Below, piece by piece: positions 53,585-62,373 of a stretch of DNA of 64,000 bases; positions within the stretch are counted from its first letter, which is position 1; every line of letters begins with the position of its first letter. Source of the DNA: Leptonema sp964619535. GTDB lineage: Bacteria; Spirochaetota; Leptospiria; Leptospirales; Leptonemataceae. A model generated the notes under the pieces. It saw only the letters and a list, made by a program, of their open reading frames with translations, was not told where the DNA came from and ran no database searches. Location: assembly GCA_964619535.1 (NCBI GenBank), contig CAZUEX010000007.1, forward strand, positions 104,084 to 168,083, read 5' to 3'. The position numbers were made by a program, and so were the translations under genes.

Positions 53585-53595
53585 TTTGAATCAAA
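53585..53595. promoter_or_regulatory. short palindrome before the polymerase cassette
   Basis: TTTGAATCAAA is a perfect 11-base palindrome in an A/T-rich stretch, with a possible promoter downstream (TTGTCG at 53601, TATGAT at 53622). It recalls leptospiral LexA boxes (TTTG-N5-CAAA) but with a 3-base, not 5-base, spacer, so LexA control is only a possibility. Confidence 0.3.
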
Positions 53596-53622
53596 AATAC
53601 TTGTCGTTTGTTATGTGAAAAT

Positions 53623-54258
53623 ATGATTGTGTTTATGCTGCCGGTTTCTTCTTCTCGGTCTCTGTCTTCTGTTGTTGATTCCTGGCCCATGAAAGGGGTA
53701 GCCCTGCTTTCAGGGGGACGTTTTCCCACGGAGGTTTCTCATCTGTGGATTACCGAATTCAGCTTACGCCAGATCCCTGTTCTGGTTGTCGATTGTGCTA
53801 TCCGGCTGGATCTATTCCGCCTTGTTGATGAGGCATTGCGACGTGATGTAAACCCGGATACGATCCTTTCAGCCATCATGGTGCAGAGGGTCTTTACCCC
53901 GTATCATATCGTAGAAGCAATCACAAGAGCAGATCGGCAGAGACGACCGTTAACGATCCTGCTCGCTCCCCTCAAACAGTTTTTCGATGGGGATGTTGCT
54001 GAAGAGGAAGGTCTGTTCTTGCTGCGACGCATGATCGTTCGACTGCGTTCTGCGAACTGTCCTTTTCTGATCGTTGAAAAGGATCACTATTCTCATCCTT
54101 CGTTTCGAATCATCTTTCCAGAGCTTGAGGCCATTGCCGCTTCTATCTGGAAGGTATCCGATGGTAATCCAGAACATATATCAGTATCAGACCATTCACG
54201 TATGAGGGCTTTATGGGACGCACAGTTGCTGCCTATTCATGGCAACTCGAAAAGGTAA
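53623..54258 (+). CDS. RecA-like protein lacking a P-loop, first gene of PolB cassette
   Basis: About 211 residues. The arrangement ALLSGGRFPTEVSHLWITEF – IPVLVVDCAIRLDLFRLVDEALRR – ILSAIMVQRVFTPYHIVEAI – LTILLAPLKQFFDGD – RLRSANCPFLIVEK follows the strand order of the RecA/RadA core. In RadA the R-A-F-T stretch follows Walker A, but here the Gly-rich loop has no Lys, so ATP binding is doubtful. Starts at 53623 or 53635 are possible. By analogy with ImuA, it may bring the polymerase to damaged DNA. Overlaps the next gene by 46 bases. Confidence 0.65.
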   Translation: MIVFMLPVSSSRSLSSVVDSWPMKGVALLSGGRFPTEVSHLWITEFSLRQIPVLVVDCAIRLDLFRLVDEALRRDVNPDTILSAIMVQRVFTPYHIVEAITRADRQRRPLTILLAPLKQFFDGDVAEEEGLFLLRRMIVRLRSANCPFLIVEKDHYSHPSFRIIFPELEAIAASIWKVSDGNPEHISVSDHSRMRALWDAQLLPIHGNSKR

Positions 54259-54464
54259 GGGATCGCTTTCGCAAGTTTCGAGCATCGTTGCGGAAGGAAG
54301 ATCAACGTCTGTTTGATGACCTGATGTTGCATGCCAGATTGCATGTACAGGCCGGTGTTATGGCATCCTTTCCAAATCCATCTGATCCCGTTTTGCTGTC
54401 GATCCTGCTGGAACAACAGCGACAGATTAACGCATTAAAGCGAGAACTGGAAAAGAAGAAATGA
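54213..54464 (+). CDS. small 'MGRT' helical protein of PolB cassette
   Basis: An 83-residue helical protein beginning M-G-R-T, with LRKEDQRLFDDLMLHARLHVQAG in the middle and SILLEQQRQINALKREL at the end. I recall similar short MGRT proteins in haloarchaea, but cannot check this. It overlaps the RecA-like gene and stops 16 bases before the polymerase. Probably an accessory or regulator of the polymerase. Confidence 0.65.
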   Translation: MGRTVAAYSWQLEKVRDRFRKFRASLRKEDQRLFDDLMLHARLHVQAGVMASFPNPSDPVLLSILLEQQRQINALKRELEKKK

Positions 54465-54480
54465 ACAGATACCAACCGGT

Positions 54481-56796
54481 ATGACAGCGATAGAAGGACA
54501 TCTGTTTGATATCCAGAATAGAGAAGATGTTCTGCTCCTCTGGATTCGCGATGATGGCGGGCGTGTTCACCTTGTCTATGATCGTTTTCATCCCTCCATT
54601 TATGTACATGGAGATCTTGCGTTGATAGAAAAACTCAGCCGGAGGCTTCAGGTACTTGAAGTCCTTGCATGTCCTCCGGAGCGAACCGAACGCATTCATT
54701 TTTATACCGGACGGGTTGTCTCTGTGGTATGCTACCGACTGTCAAAGCCAGACTTTCTCAGGACAATCCACCGCAAGCTTTATGCCTTTTTCGACCGCCT
54801 GGAGATCTATCACAGCGACATTGATGTGCCGACGCTTTATCTCTTTCATCGCCGGTGGATTCCCATGGCGCGCCTGAGGCTGGAGTGTGAATGGAATGAA
54901 AACAGAAAACGTCTGGAACTTCTTCATGGGCATTTGCTGGAAGATGCTGCATCCATGGAATATCCACCGGCAACGCTTCACACTGCCTCTCTATCTCTTG
55001 CCTCCAGCCATCGCCTTGAATTTTACAACAATGCCCTGTTACTGGAATGCGATCATGAACAGGTAGAAATCCCTGCCGATCAACCGGCAAAGATGATCCA
55101 TCGATTTAATGACTTTATGAGCCGACACGATCCAGATGTGATTCTATCGGAGTATGGCGATCGTATTATTTTTCCATCGCTGTTCAGACATGCAAAAGAA
55201 CAGAAGATTCCTCTTCTGGCCGACCGTATGGTTCCGGGAGCAATGCCTTTGAACAGAAAGATTATCACGCGTGGACGAAGCTACTTTACCTACGGCAGCA
55301 TGATCTATCGCGCTCCTTCTTATCCCCTCCAGGGACGCTGGCATATTGATCGCCACAATTCTTTCGTGCACCGGGAAAGTTGTCTGGAAGGTGTGATTCA
55401 GCTTGCCCGTCTTTCCTGCATCCCCGTGCAGAGGATGGCTCGCTCCTCCACCGGAGCGGCGATGACGATGATCCAGGTTGCAACCGCTTTGAAACAGAAT
55501 TATCTGGTCCCCTGGCAGAAAAGTCACAGCGAAGAGCCACGAAGTGCCCTGGACCTGCTAACGTCAGACAAAGGAGGTCTCGTCTACGAACCCGATATAC
55601 GGGAATCCAATATCTTTGAGAACGTTATCCAGATCGATTTCAGTCAGATGTATCCTACGATCATGGTCCATCATAATCTTTCACCGGAAACCGTTCTCTG
55701 CTCCTGCTGCTCTCCTTCGTATGATGACTGTAACAGGGTACCCGAGGCAGGTTTTCCCGTTTGCCGTCGTCGCAGAGGGATCGTTCCCTTATCGATTGCT
55801 CCGCTGCTTGAGCTCCGACGTTATCTGAAACATCAAAAGAAGCATGCACGAACAGCAGAAGAGCGAGAACGGGCACATCAAAGACAGGATGCATTGAAGT
55901 GGCTTCTTGTTACCTGCTTTGGTTATCTGGGCTATCGTAATGCAAAATTCGGTCGCCTGGAAAGCCATGAGGCAGTAACGGCCTATGGCCGTCAGAAGCT
56001 GTTGCGTGCGATGCGTATATCCGAGCAGAGAGGATACCGCGTTTTACATGCCATCACCGATTGTCTGTTCCTTATAAGAGACGGTGATCAGGCATCCTAT
56101 CAGCATATCCAGGATCTCTGTGACACGATAACGAAGGCAACGTCCGTGGAAATGTCGCTGGAAGGAGTCTATTCCTGGATCGTCTTCTTATCGTCACGTC
56201 AGGACAGGCGACTGCCTGTTGCCAATCGTTACTTCGGAAGGTTTAACGATGGCACGATGAAGGTGCGTGGGATTCAGCTAAGACGACGAGACACGCCTGC
56301 CTTTATTCGTCGCATGCAACAGGAGATGCTGGACCGGATGGTCAGAGCTGAGACCATCGACGAGGTCAGGTCCCTGCATGGACAGATGGACGATCTCTAT
56401 CATGCCTGGAAAGCGCAGCTCCTGCAACAGGAGGTCCCCTGGAGGGATGTGCTGTTGCGTCGCACCGTCAGCCGGCCTGTGGATGCTTACACCGTCGATG
56501 GTGTAAGCTCCCTCTCTTTGCAGCAGCTGGCCGGAATGGGAATCAAGCTGGAGCCCGGAGAGAAGGTACGCTACCTGATCGTTTCGAAAAAGGCAAAGGA
56601 CCGGCACCGGCGTTATCTTACAGAAGAGAAGGCAGAACTGGAAGAAAGAGAGGGACGGAAGGTCATGTATGACAGCAAGGCCTATGTAAGCCTGCTCTAC
56701 GAGGCCTACCGCGAACTATGGGAGTATTTTGCTCCGCCGGAATATTTTGAGGAACTGAAGGATGGGCAGAAGAGGTTGATTCCATTCTGGCCGTAA
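54481..56796 (+). CDS. variant family B DNA polymerase (archaeal-type)
   Basis: A 771-residue family B polymerase. Motif A reads QIDFSQMYPTIM (catalytic Asp and Tyr-Pro kept). Motif B reads ALKWLLVTCFGYLGYRNAKFG (Lys kept; the usual Asn is Val and Tyr is Phe). Motif C reads HAITDCLFL (only the second Asp of DTD remains). The exonuclease region is hard to recognise: ExoI D-x-E is missing, and only a remnant of ExoII is visible near SEYGDRIIFP, so proofreading is probably lost. The motif B form resembles certain archaeal PolB paralogs. Likely a specialised repair or translesion polymerase, not replicative. Confidence 0.85.
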   Translation: MTAIEGHLFDIQNREDVLLLWIRDDGGRVHLVYDRFHPSIYVHGDLALIEKLSRRLQVLEVLACPPERTERIHFYTGRVVSVVCYRLSKPDFLRTIHRKLYAFFDRLEIYHSDIDVPTLYLFHRRWIPMARLRLECEWNENRKRLELLHGHLLEDAASMEYPPATLHTASLSLASSHRLEFYNNALLLECDHEQVEIPADQPAKMIHRFNDFMSRHDPDVILSEYGDRIIFPSLFRHAKEQKIPLLADRMVPGAMPLNRKIITRGRSYFTYGSMIYRAPSYPLQGRWHIDRHNSFVHRESCLEGVIQLARLSCIPVQRMARSSTGAAMTMIQVATALKQNYLVPWQKSHSEEPRSALDLLTSDKGGLVYEPDIRESNIFENVIQIDFSQMYPTIMVHHNLSPETVLCSCCSPSYDDCNRVPEAGFPVCRRRRGIVPLSIAPLLELRRYLKHQKKHARTAEERERAHQRQDALKWLLVTCFGYLGYRNAKFGRLESHEAVTAYGRQKLLRAMRISEQRGYRVLHAITDCLFLIRDGDQASYQHIQDLCDTITKATSVEMSLEGVYSWIVFLSSRQDRRLPVANRYFGRFNDGTMKVRGIQLRRRDTPAFIRRMQQEMLDRMVRAETIDEVRSLHGQMDDLYHAWKAQLLQQEVPWRDVLLRRTVSRPVDAYTVDGVSSLSLQQLAGMGIKLEPGEKVRYLIVSKKAKDRHRRYLTEEKAELEEREGRKVMYDSKAYVSLLYEAYRELWEYFAPPEYFEELKDGQKRLIPFWP

Positions 56797-56820
56797 CGAA
56801 CCTGGTGAAAGGAGCATGTC

Positions 56821-57072
56821 ATGAGCAAAAAACGAATTCCACTGATGGTTCCTGATATCGGCGATGCAGAGCGTATTGAAGTCGTCGGATGGAACGTTCA
56901 ACCGGGACAGAAGGTGTCTGAAAACGAAGAGCTCTGCGAGCTCGTTACCGACAAGGCAGCCTTCCCACTGGAATGTCCGCATACAGGCACGATCGTCGAG
57001 ATCTCGCAAAACCGCGGACAGACGGTGAAGGTGGGGGATCAACTGGCCATCCTCGAGGTTGACGAGGCATGA
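56821..57072 (+). CDS. free-standing lipoyl (biotinyl-lipoyl) domain protein
   Basis: An 83-residue single lipoyl domain: IPLMVPDIGDAERIEVVGWNVQPGQKVSENEEL, the modification site TDKAAFP (Lys), and GTIVEISQNRGQTVKVGDQLAIL. It matches the first domain of 2-oxoacid dehydrogenase E2 subunits but is alone. AGGAG lies 6 bases upstream of the ATG. No E1, E2 core or E3 gene is nearby; KorAB in this window does not need lipoyl. Coupled by 4 bases to the SGNH hydrolase. Confidence 0.87.
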   Translation: MSKKRIPLMVPDIGDAERIEVVGWNVQPGQKVSENEELCELVTDKAAFPLECPHTGTIVEISQNRGQTVKVGDQLAILEVDEA

Positions 57073-57635
57073 ATGCCAGGCCTGTCGTCCTCTTTCTGGG
57101 TGACAGCCTGACATACGGATACCTCGTCCCACCGGCAGATTCCATTCCGGCCCGTGTGGAGCGGTTGCTTCGCGAAGAGGGAGCGGATACGGTCGTCGTA
57201 AACGGTGGTGTGCCTGGAGACACCGTCGAAATGGCCGCACGGAGACTCCCTTACTACTTTGAGCGCTTTCCACATATTACCACGGTCGTCGTCTTTCTCG
57301 GAGCAAACGACCTTCTCTTACAGGAGGATCCGGCCGTAATCGAGCGGGATTACAGCGCCTTAATCCACAGCATTCGTAACCACGATGCAGGTACCGGCAT
57401 TCGCATCGTCTCTTTTGGGCCCATCCCGGGCGTCGACCCTGACTATCAACGCCGGTTCTGCGCCATCTTTCCGAAAATGGCTGCCCTGGCCGGTAGTGAG
57501 CTTATCCCCTTTCCCATGTCTGACATCTTCGGCCATCCCCGATATAGTCTTCCCGATGGATTGCATCCAAACAGCGAAGGCTACCGGCTGATGACGGAGC
57601 GACTGTGGCCTTATCTCAGGTCGGATCTGCTCTGA
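57069..57635 (+). CDS. SGNH/GDSL hydrolase (TesA/arylesterase-like)
   Basis: A 188-residue esterase: block I FLGDSLTYG (Ser), block II NGGVPGDTVEMAARRL (Gly), block III FLGANDLLLQ (Asn) and block V LPDGLHPNSEGY (Asp, His). No signal peptide is obvious, so a cytoplasmic thioesterase or esterase is likely. Its 3' end overlaps the convergent phosphatase gene by 25 bases. Confidence 0.88.
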   Translation: MNARPVVLFLGDSLTYGYLVPPADSIPARVERLLREEGADTVVVNGGVPGDTVEMAARRLPYYFERFPHITTVVVFLGANDLLLQEDPAVIERDYSALIHSIRNHDAGTGIRIVSFGPIPGVDPDYQRRFCAIFPKMAALAGSELIPFPMSDIFGHPRYSLPDGLHPNSEGYRLMTERLWPYLRSDLL

Positions 57636-58411
57636 GCCGGCTCTACCAGTATAAAACTGATATTGTCTTTTCCTCCGCGGTCCAGGGCCGTGTTGAGAAG
57701 ATAGGTTGCGAAGGCATGAAGATCCTCCTTCCTGTTTTGCATCGTCTGAAGCTGCTCTTTCATCTCTTCCGCCTGGAAGTTCTCCCACAGGCCATCGCTG
57801 CATAAAAGAAAGCCTTGGTCATTCGCATGCCTCATTCTATGGCTAAACACCTCGGGTGTCTTTCCACTGGCAACAAAGCATCGGGTCAGCCGGTTCTTCA
57901 GGGGATGCACGTTGCGCATCGTTTCGGGGATTTCTCCCTTTTCGATCAGTTCCTGGATAGCGGTATCATCCCTTGTGATTTGCTGAAAATCGGGAATCGT
58001 ATAGATGCGGGAATCGCCAATGTGCAGGACGGTGATGCCATCGGAATTCCAGTACAGTGCGGACAGGGTTGTTCCCATGCTGCCAGAAACATCGCCGGCT
58101 CTGGCCCGGCTCTGCAGCTGCGTCTGAATCCTATCAGCCACCTGTTCAATGTCCACTGCCTGCGTTGCGGTTCTGGCCGTTTCCACAAGCGCTTGAACGG
58201 CCACGGCGCTTGCCGTATCCCCACTGCCATGGCCGCCAAGTCCATCGGCCACAGCAAGCCACAGGCCCGATGTAAACTCAATTTCGAGAGAGTTGATACT
58301 GGCAGTGTGTCCTGCTGTGACAGTGATATCACCGACGCAGAGCGAGTCTTCATTCTTCGCCCGGACGAGGCCTGTATGTGACCCATAGTGCAGCTTTATC
58401 GATCGGTTCAT
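57611..58411 (-). CDS. PP2C-type Ser/Thr phosphatase
   Basis: A 266-residue Mg/Mn-dependent protein phosphatase: residues SHTGLVRAKNEDSLCVG, VADGLGGHGSGDTAS, HIGDSRIY, LLCSDGLWENF and DRGGKDNISFILV carry the conserved Asp metal ligands. It removes phosphate from Ser/Thr of kinase substrates, or regulates anti-sigma factor pathways. No partner kinase is in view. It overlaps the SGNH gene tail-to-tail. Confidence 0.92.
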   Translation of the reverse strand: MNRSIKLHYGSHTGLVRAKNEDSLCVGDITVTAGHTASINSLEIEFTSGLWLAVADGLGGHGSGDTASAVAVQALVETARTATQAVDIEQVADRIQTQLQSRARAGDVSGSMGTTLSALYWNSDGITVLHIGDSRIYTIPDFQQITRDDTAIQELIEKGEIPETMRNVHPLKNRLTRCFVASGKTPEVFSHRMRHANDQGFLLCSDGLWENFQAEEMKEQLQTMQNRKEDLHAFATYLLNTALDRGGKDNISFILVEPAQSRSDLR

Positions 58412-58595
58412 GAATGCTCTTCCCTGTATTGAGTATTAAGGCAAAAGTATTAGAGGTTCAAGCTTTACTGAATATGAGGCCTGAAGACGCCAGAAAAAAA
58501 GTGCTCATTTTTAAAGGCTAAAATAACCTTGTGCAAGACAACATACCAGAGGCAGGCATTCTGGCCGTATTCTTAACTGAAATAAGGATGGTTTG

Positions 58596-60185
58596 ATGCG
58601 TAAAGAAGGACAGGAAACGATATCTCCGCAGAGACGGGGATTACTGACAATCAACTATGTAAGATTTGCGCTCGTTCTTTTCTTCTATCTTTCACTTATT
58701 ACCGCCTACAGAATTATGACGCCGGTGGTCTTTTTTAACCACCTGATCGGAACGACTGCCATTCTTGCTATGGCTGTGGTCTTCCACCACTATCGCTTTC
58801 GGTGGGAAGAGGGACGGCTGCGTCGGGCGGCCAAAGCGATTGCCGTTCTTGAAACTGCCATTACCGGAATGCTTCTTGTGTCCGATGCTGTCCTGGATCC
58901 GAAGACCAGCAGTTCAACGCTGAACAATCAGATCTTTTATACCTTGTTCTTCCTTTACATCATTCTTTCTGCGCTGATCAATGATAAAGGCTTCACGTTG
59001 ATCGTGGGAGCAACGGCCGTTCTCGTTTACGGTGCCTTTACGGCTATTGTCCTTTCCCATCCTGACGTTGTGTATGTGCAGGAAATGGACAGGCTTTATT
59101 CGGGACGCAATCACAGTGTGCTTGTTGAAGGCCTGAAGCTTGCCTTTCTGTTTTCAGGTGCCCTGATTATCCGCGCTTTCATCGGTTCTAATCAGTCTCT
59201 TCTGAAACAGGTGCATGAGGCCGGTGAGCAGTCCAGGAGTGTGAGCCAGCGATTGCTTGGCAGTGCGGAAGCACTGCGCGAAAACCTTGCCTCACTAAAG
59301 TCCGGACTGGATGCAAACGTATCTTTTGTGCACGGTGTGTCCCGGAAGTCACAGGATCAGGCAGGCTCCATCGAAGAGATAGGCTCTACGATGGAAGAGC
59401 TGAAGGCCTCTGCTGAGATGACCTACAACAATATCCAGGAGCAGTTTGAGGTCATTGACTACATGAACAGGCGTAGCGAGGAATTGACACGCCTGCTTGA
59501 AAAGATGATTCAGGATAACGAACGATTCTTCTCGAAGGTGAGAGAGGCCGGTACCAGTCATGACGCCGTTGCCACGGTTATGAAATCCACGACAGAGCTT
59601 TTTGCAGAGCTGCAGCAATCCTTTGTGCGTTTGGGCGAGATTAACGAGGTGATCAGCTCCATCTCTGATCAGACAAACCTGCTTGCACTGAATGCCTCGA
59701 TTGAGGCGGCCCGAGCAGGGGATCATGGTCGCGGCTTTGCCGTTGTGGCCCTGGAGGTCGGTCGGCTGGCCGAGTTCAGTCAGGAGAATGCAAAGAATAT
59801 TCAGAAGATCATCAAAAGCAGCCGTTCGATGATCGATCAGGGCTCGGGCTTCTTTACCGATCTGAACAGAGCCTTTTCCCTGCAGAGCGAAGTCCTGCAG
59901 GAGGTTATGGTTAATCTGGAGCACCTGAAGGAGAATCACCAGAAGAACCTCGAAACGGTCGAAGATTTTGTGCGTTCATTAAAGCGGGTACACCTGATCT
60001 CCACCGATGTGCAGAATGCCGGAAGAGAACAGAAAAGTGGCCAGGAAGAGATCATGAAGAGTATACAGTATCTGGAGCAGCATGCACTGGAACTGTCGTC
60101 CAGAGCACAGGATCTTACAGAACACCTTAAGCGAATCAATGAATCCTTTCAGAGATTGCAGTCTCTGTCTGAGGAAATGAAGTAA
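58596..60185 (+). CDS. methyl-accepting chemotaxis receptor
   Basis: About 529 residues. The N-terminal ~200 residues have five or six membrane segments with only short loops, unlike receptors with a large periplasmic sensor; sensing probably occurs within or near the membrane. Then follow a long coiled signalling domain and the conserved hairpin tip EINEVISSISDQTNLLALNASIEAARAGDHGRGFAVVALEVGRLAE. It signals to the flagellar motor through CheA/CheW. ATG 58596 follows AAGGA by ~7 bases. Confidence 0.93.
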   Translation: MRKEGQETISPQRRGLLTINYVRFALVLFFYLSLITAYRIMTPVVFFNHLIGTTAILAMAVVFHHYRFRWEEGRLRRAAKAIAVLETAITGMLLVSDAVLDPKTSSSTLNNQIFYTLFFLYIILSALINDKGFTLIVGATAVLVYGAFTAIVLSHPDVVYVQEMDRLYSGRNHSVLVEGLKLAFLFSGALIIRAFIGSNQSLLKQVHEAGEQSRSVSQRLLGSAEALRENLASLKSGLDANVSFVHGVSRKSQDQAGSIEEIGSTMEELKASAEMTYNNIQEQFEVIDYMNRRSEELTRLLEKMIQDNERFFSKVREAGTSHDAVATVMKSTTELFAELQQSFVRLGEINEVISSISDQTNLLALNASIEAARAGDHGRGFAVVALEVGRLAEFSQENAKNIQKIIKSSRSMIDQGSGFFTDLNRAFSLQSEVLQEVMVNLEHLKENHQKNLETVEDFVRSLKRVHLISTDVQNAGREQKSGQEEIMKSIQYLEQHALELSSRAQDLTEHLKRINESFQRLQSLSEEMK

Positions 60186-60231
60186 CGGGAAAATCGATCG
60201 ACCTCTACACGCCTGGCGATTATACGACAGC

Positions 60232-60702
60232 ATGACCGAACTGGATATCCGGATGGAAGTGGGTAAACCCACGGATGATACGATGGACCTGGAAGGTGAA
60301 GACCCGACGGAGGTTCGTCTGTGGCCTCTCCACTTCTATCTCAACGAAGAGCCCGAGCCCCTTGTCGCCGTTGAGGTAGCGATTGAACTGGAAGAGGATG
60401 AAGATGGCCTCTATCCTGCCTATACGATCGCTGCCCTTGAAGAACAGTACGAAGATCGGCTTGCAGCCATCCTTACACTGACCGAGGTTGAGGTGGCCGG
60501 CGATGAAATCCCCGAATGGATCGATGAGGAAGACCTGGCACGGATCCAGGAACTCAGCGACGAAGAGCAGGAGATGTATGGTATGGTAGCCGACCTGCTG
60601 GACTATGCCCAGGTAGCCCTGGAAGAGCAGGCCATACAGTCTGGTGCTGTTATACGTCATTCCGAGCTGGTGGAAGAGCTGGGGGATGAGGGGGAGGATT
60701 GA
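60232..60702 (+). CDS. acidic hypothetical protein
   Basis: A 156-residue, strongly acidic soluble protein rich in Glu and Asp (for example ELEEDEDGLYPAYTIAALEEQYEDRL and WIDEEDLARIQELSDEEQEM). No known motif, signal or membrane segment. 46 bases after the receptor gene. Confidence 0.62.
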   Translation: MTELDIRMEVGKPTDDTMDLEGEDPTEVRLWPLHFYLNEEPEPLVAVEVAIELEEDEDGLYPAYTIAALEEQYEDRLAAILTLTEVEVAGDEIPEWIDEEDLARIQELSDEEQEMYGMVADLLDYAQVALEEQAIQSGAVIRHSELVEELGDEGED

Positions 60703-60832
60703 TCGCTTCTTTTTGCCCAAACGTGTCCGAAGGGCGTTTTCTTCCAAAAAACGTTTTACAGAACCGCTTTTGCCCGCAGAGTCTGCGAACACAGACGACG
60801 TCTGTCCGTCTTACAGAACAAAGGAGAATTGA

Positions 60833-61060
60833 ATGAAACGACTACTGTTTGTTTTACCCGTGCTTTTCATGGCTGCATCCCTTCAGGCCGATCCAAAGGA
60901 AAAGAACCGCACGCCAGCTCAGAAGGCTGCCTATGGCCTGTGCATCAAGCGCTGCACCGATCAACATAAGGCCTGCGAAAAGGGCGCCAACGCACTGAAA
61001 AAGGCCAGCTGTGCCAACAACCTGCGGGTTTGCAAAAACAACTGCGAAAAGAATTACTGA
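60833..61060 (+). CDS. small secreted twin CX3C protein
   Basis: A 75-residue protein with a strong AAAGGAGA binding site and a signal peptide (LLFVLPVLFMAASLQA, cleavage near residue 19). The ~55-residue mature part is very basic and has C-x3-C (CIKRC) then a Cys 7 residues on, and a mirrored pair ending C-x3-C (CKNNC). This is a likely helical hairpin with two disulfides. Probably periplasmic; function unknown. Confidence 0.68.
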   Translation: MKRLLFVLPVLFMAASLQADPKEKNRTPAQKAAYGLCIKRCTDQHKACEKGANALKKASCANNLRVCKNNCEKNY

Positions 61061-61161
61061 ACGCTTTTCCCGCAAAACATCCCTTCCTGCCCTGAGGCTC
61101 GGTCAGCGGCGCATCCGAACACTGCCGGATGCCCGCAGAGCGCAAGGGCAGGTCCTGCTTT

Positions 61162-61195
61162 GCCGCTATGCCATCGAGCGGCGGGGATTTTTTTC
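61162..61195 (+). terminator. terminator before fliG
   Basis: A 6-bp stem GCCGCT / AGCGGC with a 9-base loop, followed by GGGGA and a run of eight T. Together with a smaller hairpin at ~61111-61131 (GCATCCG / CGGATGC), this fills the 230-base gap and separates fliG from the upstream small gene. Confidence 0.65.
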
Positions 61196-61292
61196 TGTTC
61201 TCTGCAGCGAATCTTACCGATTTTGAGAAAGACCGAAAAAGGGTTGTCGGTTCCCTTTCGGCATAGCTTCTGTCAGGAAGGTCAAGAGCACA

Positions 61293-62315
61293 GTGTCTGT
61301 ACTGCAATCGAAAAAGCAACAGTATACCGGGCGCCAGAAGGCGGCGATCTTCCTGATCACCCTCGGGCCAGAAGTGGCCTCAGAGATCTTCAAGCACCTG
61401 CGTGAAGATGAGATCGAAAGCCTGACCTTCGAGATGGCCAAGCTCGACAAGGTCACCCCCGAAGACAAAGAAGCCATCCTGATTGAGTTCAATGAACTCA
61501 TGATGGCCCAGGAGTTCATCACGACGGGCGGTCTGGACTATGCCCGCGAGGTGCTTGAAAAGGCCCTTGGAACGCAGAAGGCCATCGACATCATCAACCG
61601 CCTGACCTCAAGCCTGCAGGTTCGTCCGTTCGACTTTATCCGTAGAACCGACCCGCAACACCTGCTGAACTTTATCCAGGGGGAACACCCGCAGACCATT
61701 GCACTGATCCTATGCTACCTTGATGCAACAAAGTCCAGCCAGATCCTTGCTTCCCTGCCGCATAACTATCAGGCCGATGTGGCCCGCCGAATTGCCACGA
61801 TGGAGCGGGTGTCGCCTGAGGTTCTTCGCGAGGTAGAGCGGGTTCTTGAACGCAAGCTGTCCACTCTTGCTTCTGAGGATTATACTTCGGCCGGCGGTGT
61901 GGATGCCGTGGTTGAGATCCTCAACAACGTAGACCGTGGAACTGAGAAGACGATCATCGAAGCCCTCGAAGAAGAAGATCCCGAACTGGCAGAAGAGATC
62001 AAGAAGAAGATGTTCGTCTTCGAAGACATCGTGCTGCTTGACGACCGTGCCATACAGCGTGTTCTTCGTGAAGTGGATAACCAGGAGCTTGCCAAGGCCC
62101 TGAAGTCAGTCGACCAGGACGTGCAGGATAAGATCTTCCGGAACATGTCAAAACGTGCAGCCTCATTGCTGCGTGAAGATATGGAGTTTATGGGCCCCGT
62201 CCGTCTGAAAGATGTAGAGGACTGCCAGCAGAAGATCGTGAACATCATCCGCAAGCTGGAAGAAGCAGGCGAGATTGTCGTCGCCCGCGGCGGCGAAGAA
62301 GACGTGCTCGTTTGA
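61293..62315 (+). CDS. fliG: flagellar motor switch protein FliG
   Basis: A 340-residue motor protein of the flagellar C-ring. The N-domain (GRQKAAIFLITLGPEVASEIFKHL), the middle domain (HPQTIALILCYLDATKSSQIL with the EHPQ element) and the C-domain with the stator-contacting charged helix (DDRAIQRVLREVDNQELAKALK, R and D/E residues in place) are all complete. GTG start preceded by AAGGT. Leptospires have two or more fliG copies and I cannot tell which this is. No other flagellar genes are adjacent. Confidence 0.93.
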   Translation: MSVLQSKKQQYTGRQKAAIFLITLGPEVASEIFKHLREDEIESLTFEMAKLDKVTPEDKEAILIEFNELMMAQEFITTGGLDYAREVLEKALGTQKAIDIINRLTSSLQVRPFDFIRRTDPQHLLNFIQGEHPQTIALILCYLDATKSSQILASLPHNYQADVARRIATMERVSPEVLREVERVLERKLSTLASEDYTSAGGVDAVVEILNNVDRGTEKTIIEALEEEDPELAEEIKKKMFVFEDIVLLDDRAIQRVLREVDNQELAKALKSVDQDVQDKIFRNMSKRAASLLREDMEFMGPVRLKDVEDCQQKIVNIIRKLEEAGEIVVARGGEEDVLV

Positions 62316-62373
62316 TTCCACCACCGCCATCTTCAGCACAATTGACTATTCTTCTCGCACCTCATTGTGATCT

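Noticed and set aside
58412..58595. Flagellar sigma-28 promoter before the chemotaxis receptor
   Set aside because: TAAA and GCCGATAA-like elements cannot be paired at the normal spacing.
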